This document shows positions 15,843 through 23,738 of a DNA stretch of 64,000 bases, piece by piece. A model generated the notes under the pieces. It ran no database searches. It was not told where the DNA came from and saw only the letters and a program-made list of their open reading frames with translations. Made by a program: the position numbers and the translations under genes. How positions within the stretch are numbered: position 1 is the first letter of the stretch; each line of letters opens with the position of its first letter. Location: contig NZ_JARXXP010000001.1 in assembly GCF_029893965.1 (NCBI RefSeq), positions 186,001 to 250,000 of the forward strand. The letters are read 5' to 3'. Source of the stretch: Paenibacillus sp. PastM-3 (lineage in GTDB: Bacteria; Bacillota; Bacilli; Paenibacillales; Paenibacillaceae).

Positions 15843-16724
15843 TTAGTGCAGCTTACTGCCGGACCAGTGATCAGGTCTCGTTAACGTTGCGGGGAGCTTT
15901 GTGGCCGCATCTCCCCTGGCGGCATTCACCTGAAATTGGGTCAGGAACAGACTCGTGGAAAGATCGGCTCCGCAGATATTCGTGTCCCGGAAATCGGCCC
16001 CGATCAGGTCGGCTGCGCGCAGATCAGCTCCGCTGAGGTCGGCAGCGATCAGGTAGGCGCCGCGCAGGCTGACACAGCGCAGATCGGCCTTTTTCATCCG
16101 GGCACCGATCAGATCGGCACCGCGCCCGTAGTTTTTCTGCCGCGGCGGCGCCGGCTTCAGGCTGCTGCGCACGGCCTGCCTGGTTAGCTCGCTTGCCTGC
16201 AGCAGCAGCACATTTATTTCATAGCGCAGGCCCGGTATATCGAGCTTTAGCACAGCCTCCGGCTCCTGCAGCGTAAGCTGCTCTGTTGTACCCCTTGCTG
16301 CTGATAGAGCAGCATGGACAGGCGCCGCTGCAGGCCAGCTGAGCGCCTCGGTCATATACCACAGCAATTCATGCAGCTGGCGCATTACAGGGAAGACCTC
16401 GAACATCTGGCTGGCAGTGGATGGGGCTTTATGCCAGTCAGCTCCGCTGTATGTAACCTGCGATACCTTTTGTCCTGCGCCAAAGCAGTCGTAGACTGTA
16501 CAGCCGCGCATGCCGGAATCTCTCAGCCGGCTATGAATGCCGCAGCGAAAATCCTCCTTCAGGTTGTGACAGGGCTGACCGGCTGCTTTATCCATCGCAA
16601 AGTCGGAAGACAGGGTAAAAGGCAGTGCCGCACAGCAGAGACCGAAGCATTGCCCGCAGTTTGCACGCAGGCGCAGCAGCTCATTTTCAGCAGAAAAGCT
16701 TATATAATCTTGTTTATCAGACAA
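15843..16724 (-). CDS. Pentapeptide-repeat protein with Cys-rich N-terminal domain
   Basis: 293 aa. Residues 22-80 hold many cysteines: CGQCFGLCC, PCHNLKEDFRCGIHSR and GCTVYDCFGAGQ, a pattern suited to binding zinc or an iron-sulfur cluster. Residues about 200-265 are pentapeptide repeats of the A(D/N)LxX type (GADLIGARMKKADLRCV, LSGADLRAADLIGADF), which form a right-handed beta-helix. The combination recurs in Bacillota and Actinobacteria as one unnamed family. It lies convergent with the cupin gene (24 bp apart) and upstream of xerS on the same strand. Function unknown. Confidence 0.8.
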   Translation of the reverse strand: MSDKQDYISFSAENELLRLRANCGQCFGLCCAALPFTLSSDFAMDKAAGQPCHNLKEDFRCGIHSRLRDSGMRGCTVYDCFGAGQKVSQVTYSGADWHKAPSTASQMFEVFPVMRQLHELLWYMTEALSWPAAAPVHAALSAARGTTEQLTLQEPEAVLKLDIPGLRYEINVLLLQASELTRQAVRSSLKPAPPRQKNYGRGADLIGARMKKADLRCVSLRGAYLIAADLSGADLRAADLIGADFRDTNICGADLSTSLFLTQFQVNAARGDAATKLPATLTRPDHWSGSKLH

Positions 16725-16783
16725 CTAGAATTACCTCCAGCATTAAGAATAAAAAGTACAGAGTGCTTACAAGTAACCTTACC

Positions 16784-17866
16784 TCAGCTATCCTGACGGC
16801 GCTCGATCGCTTCAGACATCGTTTTGTCTGTCAGGTGGGCGTAGACCTCAGTGGTTTCTGTTGAGGCATGTCCAAGCTGCTCTTTTGTCTTGTAGATATC
16901 ATTCTGCAGATAATAGTCTGTAGCGAAGGAATGGCGCAGCTTGTGGACAGTCAGATAAGGCTTCCCGAAACGTTTGGCGTATTTAATGATCATCTCCTGA
17001 ATAGCCCGTTTGGTCATACGCTTGCCTTCCTGGGCGCCGTTGGGAAGGGCGATAAAGAGGGCTTTTTCACGTTTGGGTGTTTTATAACGGGTCTGACGGA
17101 GGCTCAGATATTGCGCCAGGTCATCTTTGGCCTGCTCCCGGAAGTAGACGGGCGTCTTGAAGGTCTCATCGTTGTTGCCTTTACGGTACACGTAAAGCAG
17201 CTTGTTGTTGATATCCAGATCGTCGATGTTCAGATTGACCACCTCGGATACCCGCAGGCCGGAGTTCAGGATAAGACTGGCTATGCAGGCATCACGTTCG
17301 CGGTTCTGCTGGAACGAATAGTAAGCCTGTTTGTTGGATTCTACATCCCGTCCATAGCCTTCATAAATGTAGCCTACGAACTCCTGCAGCTCCTCTTCTT
17401 CGAGAATTTTACCTTTTAGCTTGGCGGCCGTATCTTTAGGCTTGTGGATGCGTTTAATTTCAACCTTGGCCATAATATTACGCTTCAGCAGCGGATAAAA
17501 GTTCTCATCTTCGGCTATCTGGCTCAAATAATGGAACAGGGAGCGCAGGGCAGACAGCTTGCGGGATACCGTAACCCGGGAGTTGGCGCTTTCGGCGCGG
17601 GTTGTCAGATACAGGCGGTAACCAACGATACTGTCCATGTGCAGAGTCTCAAGCTCCAGCAGAGTTATGTTTGCATTGCTGTCCGCAGCGGACAATCCTT
17701 CAGCCCGGAGCCAGCCGAAAAAGGATTCATAATCCCGGATATACTCCAGCAGGGTGGAGGGGGAAAGATCAGGGCGTTTATAGTCAATGAACTGCTGGAC
17801 AAACCATGGCATGTGGACTACCCGCTGATCCAGATGCTTGCGGTCGCTGTTTTTTTGTATGCTCAT
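16784..17866 (-). CDS. xerS: Tyrosine recombinase XerS
   Basis: Site-specific tyrosine recombinase of the XerS type, which in streptococci resolves chromosome dimers alone at difSL. 360 aa from the ATG at 17866 (GAAGAAGGTGAACGTC before it); an ATG 27 nt upstream lacks a good site. The SAM-like N-terminal domain includes MPWFVQQFIDYKRPDLSPST. Catalytic residues: Arg in LNSGLRVSEV, Lys region RKGNNDE, HKLRHSFA, LGHAS and Tyr in TTEVYAHL. It is divergent from the acetyltransferase gene. It lies inside the 4.5 kb bracketed by the 28-bp direct repeat, so it could act on those repeats or simply be a housekeeping gene. Confidence 0.88.
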   Translation of the reverse strand: MSIQKNSDRKHLDQRVVHMPWFVQQFIDYKRPDLSPSTLLEYIRDYESFFGWLRAEGLSAADSNANITLLELETLHMDSIVGYRLYLTTRAESANSRVTVSRKLSALRSLFHYLSQIAEDENFYPLLKRNIMAKVEIKRIHKPKDTAAKLKGKILEEEELQEFVGYIYEGYGRDVESNKQAYYSFQQNRERDACIASLILNSGLRVSEVVNLNIDDLDINNKLLYVYRKGNNDETFKTPVYFREQAKDDLAQYLSLRQTRYKTPKREKALFIALPNGAQEGKRMTKRAIQEMIIKYAKRFGKPYLTVHKLRHSFATDYYLQNDIYKTKEQLGHASTETTEVYAHLTDKTMSEAIERRQDS

Positions 17867-17990
17867 GACGTTCACCTTCTTCTGAGTTAGCATGATTAGG
17901 AAAAATGGGTTGTATGTATACCGGCGTTTGTCTATTTTATCATAAAGTTATATGATGTGTAGTAAAACGTGAAGCACAGAGGTGAGCCTA

Positions 17991-18500
17991 ATGGAACTTG
18001 GAATCGAGCTGGTTCCCAAGGAGCAGAAGCAGATTATCAGCAGGCTGATGCAGTTTTATCTTTATGATTTTACCCGCTATCTGGATATTCAGGTGGACCG
18101 TGAGGGCAATTTTCCGGCCTATCCCGGCCTTGAGGCTTACTGGAGCAGCGGTAACAATAAATTTGCTTATCTTTTTACTGCAGACGGGAACATCGCCGGC
18201 TTTGCGCTGGTGGACCGTCTGCTGCGGGACCCGGAAGGGCAGTTTTATATGACTGAATTTTTCGTAATGCAGAAGTATCGCCGCAGCGGAGTAGGCACAT
18301 GGGCAGCACACAGGCTGTTTGATATGTTCCCGGGGGACTGGAAGGTCTCGCAGATCCGCGCGAATACACCGGCCCGCAATTTCTGGCACAGGGTAATCGG
18401 GGCGTACACGAACAATGAGTTCAAGGAACGCTTCAATTCGCGGCAGGGCAATCCAAGCCAATACTTCAGTACCGTTAATGCGGCCAGGGTCAAAAAATAA
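17991..18500 (+). CDS. GNAT family N-acetyltransferase
   Basis: 169 aa from the ATG at 17991, 5 nt after AGAGGTGAG; a GTG at 17982 inside that site is less likely. The acetyl-CoA fold is seen in GNIAGFALVDR, EFFVMQKYRRSGVGTWAAHRLFD (Q/R-x-x-G-x-G/A loop) and the C-terminal NFWHRVIGAYTNNEF. The acceptor substrate is not predictable. It is divergent from xerS and followed after 22 bp by an AbrB-family membrane gene, so these two are probably cotranscribed. Confidence 0.85.
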   Translation: MELGIELVPKEQKQIISRLMQFYLYDFTRYLDIQVDREGNFPAYPGLEAYWSSGNNKFAYLFTADGNIAGFALVDRLLRDPEGQFYMTEFFVMQKYRRSGVGTWAAHRLFDMFPGDWKVSQIRANTPARNFWHRVIGAYTNNEFKERFNSRQGNPSQYFSTVNAARVKK

Positions 18501-18522
18501 CAAACATGGCGTGAGGTTAAAT

Positions 18523-19626
18523 ATGAAAGAATTAACAACGGTTCCGGGTCCGCTTAAAATGGCGGTTACACTGGCCACTGCGCTGGCCGGCGGAGGTCTG
18601 TTTATGCTGCTGGGCCTGCCGGTTCCATGGCTGCTCGGACCGATGATCGCAACACTGATCGGTGCAAACCTGAAGAAGCAGTACTACACCTGGCCCGGCC
18701 CGCTCCGAAACAGCGGGATGATCATTGTCGGCTATACCATCGGACTTTCGTTGACTGCACCTGCACTGAAGGAAATGGCAGGGCAGCTGCCGTCGATGCT
18801 GCTGCTGACAGGGCTGCTGCTGCTTTTTTGTGCAGGAATTGCGGTCATTGTATCCAAAATATCAGGGATGAATTATAAAACGGTTCTGCTCGGCAGCATT
18901 CCCGGCGGCCTGACGCAAATGATTGTGCTGGCAGAGGAATCAGAGGATGTTAATCTCACTGTTGTGACCGTTATCCAGGTTGTCCGCCTGATGATGATCA
19001 TTATTTGCGTGCCATTGCTGATTTACAGCCCGCTTTTTGGCCACAGCTCAGGAGCAGAGGCGGCTATGCCTCTGGTATCGGTAGTCTCACCCTCTTTGGG
19101 GCAATTACCCCTTAATTTCTTCATATACGCCTTTGCCTGCACGTTTTGTGCCATTGCCGGACAGAAGGTGAGATTTCCGACAGCCTATCTGCTGGGCCCG
19201 GCGCTTGTAACCTCGGTGCTTCAGCTAAGCGGACTTACCGGCCCCGTACTGCCAGACCTGCTGCTGAATGCAGCCCAGCTGATGATAGGTGTGTTCGTAG
19301 GGCTGCTGCTCGATCCGCGCAGACTGAACAATAAGCTGGTAACCTTACTGCTGGCCGTTCTAAGCAGTGTGGTGCTGATAAGCGGTGCTTACCTAATGAG
19401 CCTGCTGTTTGCTTATTTTGATGAGGTATCCGTTTCTACTGCGCTGTTAAGCCTGGCGCCGGGCGGGATGGATCAGATGAGCCTGATTGCCCATGAAGTG
19501 GGGGCCGATCTGCCGACTGTGGCGGGTTATCAGCTGTTCCGGACGTTTTTTATCTTTTTTGCCGTTCCGCCGCTGTTCAAGCTGATTTTCCGGGGGAAGA
19601 AGAGGCAGGCTTCAGCAACAGGTTAA
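18523..19626 (+). CDS. AbrB-family integral membrane protein
   Basis: 367-aa membrane protein of the AbrB/'ammonia monooxygenase' family (not the DNA-binding AbrB). Start ATG 18523 with GTGAGGTTAA before it; earlier in-frame starts lie inside the acetyltransferase gene. It is built of two similar halves, each with the signature LPVPWLLGPMIAT / PTAYLLGPALVTS and PGGLTQMIVLAEE / PGGMDQMSLIAHEVGAD. About ten membrane segments. Function is unproven; a carrier role is suggested by the duplicated fold. Its stop codon is inside a 30-bp palindrome. Confidence 0.85.
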   Translation: MKELTTVPGPLKMAVTLATALAGGGLFMLLGLPVPWLLGPMIATLIGANLKKQYYTWPGPLRNSGMIIVGYTIGLSLTAPALKEMAGQLPSMLLLTGLLLLFCAGIAVIVSKISGMNYKTVLLGSIPGGLTQMIVLAEESEDVNLTVVTVIQVVRLMMIIICVPLLIYSPLFGHSSGAEAAMPLVSVVSPSLGQLPLNFFIYAFACTFCAIAGQKVRFPTAYLLGPALVTSVLQLSGLTGPVLPDLLLNAAQLMIGVFVGLLLDPRRLNNKLVTLLLAVLSSVVLISGAYLMSLLFAYFDEVSVSTALLSLAPGGMDQMSLIAHEVGADLPTVAGYQLFRTFFIFFAVPPLFKLIFRGKKRQASATG

Positions 19627-19649
19627 CATAGCTATAGTTATGTTAACCT
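19620..19649. repeat. 30-bp palindrome, copy A
   Basis: AGGTTAACATA - N8 - TATGTTAACCT, perfect 11-bp arms, covering the stop codon of the AbrB-family gene and followed by TTATTTGTG. It could serve as a terminator, but shares exact 11-8-11 architecture and a GTTAACATA core with copies at 19711, 22195 and 33218. Confidence 0.75.
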
Positions 19650-19710
19650 TATTTGTGTAAATGGAGCTAATTGGAAATGGGAGCTAAGGAACGAACAACT
19701 TTACCCTAAA

Positions 19711-19740
19711 TAGTTAACATAAAATTTAATATGTTAACTA
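19711..19740. repeat. 30-bp palindrome, copy B
   Basis: TAGTTAACATA - N8 (AAATTTAA) - TATGTTAACTA, perfect 11-bp arms, intergenic, 62 bp after copy A. No T-run follows on either strand that would make it an ordinary terminator. Confidence 0.8.
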
Positions 19741-19821
19741 GATTTATTTGATGAATAAATAACCATAATATACCATACTGGAACGTAACCTCCTCAAACG
19801 AATATTCTCATTATTTACCTT

Positions 19822-19849
19822 ATTACAACATATGAAAAATTCACATTAG
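19822..19849 (+). repeat. 28-bp direct repeat, right copy
   Basis: ATT-A-CAACATATGAAAAATTCACA-T-TAG. It matches the left copy at the mobB stop codon (15298-15325) at 26 of 28 positions in the same orientation. Confidence 0.8.
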
Positions 19850-19930
19850 TAACCCCCAAATAAACCATTCGCACTGCCACAAACTACTCCCAAGATACAC
19901 TTCTCCTCTCCCTATCCACAAAAACAAGTA

Positions 19931-19990
19931 AAAGGAAGGGGCCAACCCCTCCCGGAAATATCACGAAAAGACCAGATAATTAAATCTGGT
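19931..19990 (-). terminator. Tandem terminators of the Gfo/Idh gene
   Basis: Reading the minus strand: ACCAGAT / ATCTGGT stem (19971-19990) followed by CTTTTC, then GGAGGGG-TTGG-CCCCTTCC followed by TTTTAC (19931-19952). Confidence 0.7.
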
Positions 19991-20015
19991 TTATCCCGAT
20001 AAAATCTGCCTGCGG

Positions 20016-20963
20016 CTAGTGGACCAAGTTTGTTAATCGTTTTTTCAGATCAATTGCAGTGTTAATAGCAGACAGGGCGTGATTCAGCGAGAGCACGGAT
20101 TCTTTTCCGTCCCTGAAGCATTGCAGAGCATGCCGCAGGCTGTGCTCATAAGGGTTGACCTTGTCCAGCAGGATCTCCTGCCGGCCGGCATGGCCGTATA
20201 CGTAAAGAGCTGTATCTATGCCTCCCTGCATATCATCTTTTTCATAAAATTCAAGCTTGGCATGCTCAAAATAAGCCTCATACCCTACAGTAAACGGATA
20301 GGCTGAAGGCATTAAAGAGACTGCAGTAACCTGCGCATTAATCTGCGGTGTATTGAAGGTGGCCTGTACAAGTGCCTGGCCTGCTTTTGCGTCCTGTGTA
20401 CCCCAGACACTCGTCACAGCTGCGCCATTCAGCAGCCAATTTATAAAATCCAGCTCATGAATCATCAGGTTGGTCGTAATGTTTTCCAGCCCCAAATTGC
20501 CCCACAAAGGCGGGGTTTCCCGGATCAGGCTCACTTTTAACAGACGGCCGTATTTCTTTTGCTGAACGGCTTCATACAGATATTGATAGGCCGGTTCGAA
20601 TTTAATGAACTGGTTGACCAGCACTCTTTTTCTATAATGGGTTTCAGCGCGCTTCATCGCTAAAGCATCCTCGGCCGTCAGGCAGACTGGCGTTTCACAG
20701 AAGACATGCTTCCCGGCTTCAAGCGCCATCACAGTAAACTGTTTATGTAAGGCTGAGGGCAGACATATGTCAATGATATCAAGACCGGGATCATTAATGA
20801 CTTCTTCAATCGAGGTGCTGGTTTCCACGCCTAACTCTTCCTGCAATTTCTTTAGCTTCTCTTCATTTCGTCCAAAGACGACTATGCGTCCGGCAACTCC
20901 GGATTGATGGAACAGGCTGGCATGGTAAGCGCCAAACCCGGTCCCGAGTATCCCAATATTCAT
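20016..20963 (-). CDS. Gfo/Idh/MocA family oxidoreductase
   Basis: NAD(P)-dependent dehydrogenase of sugar- or inositol-like substrates, 315 aa. The start is the ATG at 20963 behind AAAAGGAGC; the frame stays open another 420 bp, but that is antisense to the next gene. Rossmann motif MNIGILGTGFGAYHASLF, then IDICLPSALH, the family ECTP-like motif as CETPVCLTAEDA, and LMIHELDFINWLL with the catalytic-region His/Asp. It is divergent from a WYL-type regulator across a spacer with a perfect palindrome, so that regulator probably controls it. Substrate unknown. Confidence 0.88.
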   Translation of the reverse strand: MNIGILGTGFGAYHASLFHQSGVAGRIVVFGRNEEKLKKLQEELGVETSTSIEEVINDPGLDIIDICLPSALHKQFTVMALEAGKHVFCETPVCLTAEDALAMKRAETHYRKRVLVNQFIKFEPAYQYLYEAVQQKKYGRLLKVSLIRETPPLWGNLGLENITTNLMIHELDFINWLLNGAAVTSVWGTQDAKAGQALVQATFNTPQINAQVTAVSLMPSAYPFTVGYEAYFEHAKLEFYEKDDMQGGIDTALYVYGHAGRQEILLDKVNPYEHSLRHALQCFRDGKESVLSLNHALSAINTAIDLKKRLTNLVH

Positions 20964-20978
20964 AAATAACAGCTCCTT

Positions 20979-20991
20979 TTGTATGATACAA
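20979..20991. promoter_or_regulatory. Perfect palindrome, probable operator
   Basis: TTGTAT-G-ATACAA, just upstream of the oxidoreductase start in the divergent spacer. It overlaps the likely -10 region of the minus-strand promoter, a good position for repression by the adjacent WYL regulator. Confidence 0.5.
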
Positions 20992-21010
20992 TCATAATAA
21001 ATAACTATTG

Positions 21011-21039
21011 TTGACAGCAGAGTGGCAAGAATGTATATG
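21011..21039 (+). promoter_or_regulatory. Candidate promoter of the WYL regulator gene
   Basis: TTGACA - 17 bp - TATATG. It implies a leader of about 150 nt before the start at 21193. Confidence 0.45.
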
Positions 21040-21192
21040 AACAATTTACAGACTCCTGGGAAGTGCAAGTTCCGTAAAAAAAGTGATCCCGCAAACTCAG
21101 CTATACAGTGTATAAAGGTCACGGGGTCTGATACATTGAATATAAAAGCTCTTATTGACAGAAGAACGGCAAGAACTAAGGTTGAGAGGCTG

Positions 21193-22155
21193 ATGGCAGT
21201 GCGTGTACACCGGTTAATTGCAATTATGCTGCTGATTGAATCCCGGGGAAGAATCAAGGCGAATGAGCTGGCAGCTGCTCTGGAAACCTCCGTCCGGTCC
21301 ATATACAGGGATATCGATGTTCTGGCAGAGGCTGGTGTTCCTATCGTGACTACAACCGGTCCGAACGGGGGGATTTCCCTCATGGAGGGCTATACAGTCA
21401 ATCTGCGCCAGCTGAACGGGGACGAGCTGATCCATCTTTATTTTACCGGTCTGGGGTTTCATCAGGGCATGCAGAAGGAATCCACACTGAAGCTCAAGAA
21501 CGCATTATTGAAGCTGGAAAAGACAATGCCGCCGGCTTACCGGGAGGATATTACCAAGGCCAAAAATGTCTTTTACTTCGATGAAACGCCGTGGTGGAAC
21601 GAGCGTCCTGCAGTTCCTTTTCTGGAGAGGCTCCGTGCTGCTCTGTGGCACTCTCATAAGCTCAATGTGGAATACCGTAAGGTTAACGGGGAACGTTCCA
21701 ACCGTACGCTGCGGCCTTACGGGCTTGTGGTAAAGCAGGGGGAATGGTATCTGGTCGGTTACTGTGAAGCGGCTCAAGGACTGCGTACATTTAAATGTGA
21801 ACGGATTACAGCGGCAGAACAACTGGAAGAAGGGTATACGATTCCTGCAGATTTTTCGCTGGAGCGACACTGGAGAGGTACGGAGAAGAATTTTAGACAA
21901 AACCGCAGAGCAGAGGAGTATTATCCTGTAACTCTCCGGTCGGACAAACCTCATCCTGAGCTCGTTAACCGGCTGGAGGTATTGAATAACGTGGCAGATT
22001 ATAAGACCTTTATTCTGACCGTTAACATGTACAGCTATGAACAGGCTTGCGACAAGGTGATGCAGCTGCCTGGTGACATAGAGGTTCTGGAGCCCTTAAT
22101 ACTGAGGGAATACATAATGGAGAAAATTAAGCTGTTACGGAAAATGTACTTTTAG
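21193..22155 (+). CDS. HTH and WYL-domain transcriptional regulator
   Basis: DeoR-like DNA-binding regulator with a WYL ligand-sensing domain, 320 aa from the ATG at 21193. GAGAGG is only 3 nt upstream, so the exact start is less certain than usual. HTH_11 motif: IAIMLLIESRGRIKANELAAALETSVRSIYRDIDVL. The WYL part begins near residue 135 (RAALWHSHKLNVEYRKVNG) and includes YGLVVKQGEWYLVGYCEA and the WCX tail. It is divergent from the Gfo/Idh gene. It is followed by palindrome copy C. Confidence 0.9.
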   Translation: MAVRVHRLIAIMLLIESRGRIKANELAAALETSVRSIYRDIDVLAEAGVPIVTTTGPNGGISLMEGYTVNLRQLNGDELIHLYFTGLGFHQGMQKESTLKLKNALLKLEKTMPPAYREDITKAKNVFYFDETPWWNERPAVPFLERLRAALWHSHKLNVEYRKVNGERSNRTLRPYGLVVKQGEWYLVGYCEAAQGLRTFKCERITAAEQLEEGYTIPADFSLERHWRGTEKNFRQNRRAEEYYPVTLRSDKPHPELVNRLEVLNNVADYKTFILTVNMYSYEQACDKVMQLPGDIEVLEPLILREYIMEKIKLLRKMYF

Positions 22156-22194
22156 GAATGGAAATTACCGGATAAAGAAATGAAAATCCGGCTT

Positions 22195-22224
22195 TAGTTA
22201 ACATATATAATGTTATGTAAACAA
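22195..22224. repeat. 30-bp palindrome, copy C
   Basis: TAGTTAACATA - N8 (TATAATGT) - TATGTAAACAA. The left arm is identical to copy B; the right arm differs at two positions. It lies between the WYL gene and the convergent MFS gene. Confidence 0.7.
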
Positions 22225-22301
22225 CAGTGTGTCATTGCTGTATCTTATCAGTGTGACTGACACGATTTCAAAACTTTTTTAATTAATTATCCATTGAGGT
22301 G

Positions 22302-22333
22302 GGCAGCCCAGGACCATGAAGTCCTGAGCTGCC
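22302..22333. terminator. Hairpin between convergent genes
   Basis: GGCAGC-AGGAC / GTCCT-GCTGCC with small internal loops and a 6-nt apex. No clear T-run on either strand, so it is only a possible terminator for the WYL and MFS genes. Confidence 0.35.
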
Positions 22334-22360
22334 GCTGTTTGCATGCGGTGAATGTCCGGG

Positions 22361-23590
22361 TTAAGCGCAACTTTTGGCCTCTGCCAGTTCTCTGGCTTTC
22401 AGCCTTTTATGGGCGGTAATCAGAAACGGCAGACCGAGAGCGGTAGTCAGTGCCAGCGGGACAAATACAGCGGGGCCGCTGGAAGCGCCGAACTGATCCA
22501 GCAGCAGGCCGCCGAGGATGGGGGCCATAACACCGCCAAGCCCGTTGAAGCCGATTGTTCCGAAATAGGTGCCTTTCCATTCCGGCTTGGCAATCCGGTC
22601 AATTAGCATATCCATCATCGTGAACAGCAGCACTTCGCCGATGGTGAACAGGATGACTCCGGCCATCATAAGTCCGACTCCGCCGGCAGCGCCGAACAGC
22701 AGCATGCTAAGGGCGACGCAGATATTGCCGAGAATCAAAGGAACAATTGGTGAAAACCTGCTTGCCGTGCGGACAATCGGGTATTGGACTACCAGTACGG
22801 TGACCGCATTGAGCGACAGCATATAGGAGAAGACCTTGCCGCCGTCGGTGAAATGAGTGTTCATCGCCAGGTACTGGGCCAGTGTGGAACTGAAATGCCC
22901 ATAACCAAGGACACAGAAAATAGTACCGAGCAGCACAGGCAGGAAGACCCGGTCCCGGCCTGTGACGGCCAGTGCTGTGCTGAGTTTGGGTGCTGTGACC
23001 TCCGAACGTCCGGGCAGCGTGCTGTGGTGAATCCGGAACTGCAGAAACAGTACAAGCCCGTAACCAATATAGACAATGCCTGCGATCACGAAAGGAAAAG
23101 TCGATTCGGCGGAGCCGAGCTGCAGGCCGATAATCGGGCCGAATACCACGCCAAGGTTAACTGCGGCATATCTCAGGTTGAACACAAGCAGCTTATGCTC
23201 AGGCGGCGTAATATCGGACAGCATGGCCCGTGAGGTGGGCTCAAACACTGCACGGCAGATCCCGTTCAAGGTATTCACAAGGAAAAAGACCCATAAATGC
23301 TGGGCGGCAGCAAAGCCGAAGAAGACACAAGCCCATCCGAAGACGGAGACCAGCATCACGATTTTGCGGCCGATCACATCGGAGATGTAGCCGCCGTAGA
23401 AGCTGATCATCACCCCGGCCAGTGAGCTGACCGCTACGGTAAAACCGGTCTGGGTAGGTGAAGCCCCAAGCACCTGCGTCAGATAAATGGACAAAAACGG
23501 AATACTCATGGAGGTAACCAGCCGGCCGAACATCGTCCCGATAATAATGGTCCAGGCGAGCGGATGGATGTGCTGTAGATATTGTTTCAT
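22361..23590 (-). CDS. MFS transporter (DHA1-type, possible sugar or drug efflux)
   Basis: 409-aa major facilitator with 12 predicted membrane segments. The loop 2-3 signature GGYISDVIGRK (family GxxxDRxGRR) is present. Other features: TPPEHKLLVFNLRYAAVNLGVVFGP and a short charged C-terminus. AGGAGA precedes the ATG. It is transcribed divergently from an SgrR-like regulator with a 148-bp spacer. In E. coli, SgrR controls setA, an MFS sugar exporter, so efflux of a sugar or sugar phosphate analogue is a plausible inference. Confidence 0.88.
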   Translation of the reverse strand: MKQYLQHIHPLAWTIIIGTMFGRLVTSMSIPFLSIYLTQVLGASPTQTGFTVAVSSLAGVMISFYGGYISDVIGRKIVMLVSVFGWACVFFGFAAAQHLWVFFLVNTLNGICRAVFEPTSRAMLSDITPPEHKLLVFNLRYAAVNLGVVFGPIIGLQLGSAESTFPFVIAGIVYIGYGLVLFLQFRIHHSTLPGRSEVTAPKLSTALAVTGRDRVFLPVLLGTIFCVLGYGHFSSTLAQYLAMNTHFTDGGKVFSYMLSLNAVTVLVVQYPIVRTASRFSPIVPLILGNICVALSMLLFGAAGGVGLMMAGVILFTIGEVLLFTMMDMLIDRIAKPEWKGTYFGTIGFNGLGGVMAPILGGLLLDQFGASSGPAVFVPLALTTALGLPFLITAHKRLKARELAEAKSCA

Positions 23591-23738
23591 AAGTCAGGGA
23601 ATCTCCTAATCTGCTGGATGAATTTTGAGGACTGCCTATTTCAGGCGATGTCATATATAATTAATTGTAATATGTAAAGGGGGAAAGAAAAGTGTAAGGT
23701 TTCCCCTAATCCTTTCACCTTTAATAGGAGCATAACCA

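Larger units (their letters stand above)
19650..20015. other. AT-rich gene-free stretch
   Basis: No credible open reading frame. It holds palindrome copy B, the right copy of the 28-bp direct repeat, a C-rich segment (19846-19930) and two tandem minus-strand terminators. Composition is clearly more AT-rich than neighbouring genes. Confidence 0.7.

Noticed and set aside
19620..19740. Reading the GTTAAC palindromes as BirA (biotin) operators
   Set aside because: BirA sites are TTGTTAACC-N-GGTTAACAA. Here the half-sites face the other way, the spacing between GTTAAC cores is 14 bp, and no biotin gene is adjacent.
20964..21383. Upstream continuation of the Gfo/Idh reading frame giving a 455-residue protein
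   Set aside because: It is antisense to the WYL regulator and its leader. The family start MNIGILGTGFG with AAAAGGAGC upstream fixes the beginning at 20963.
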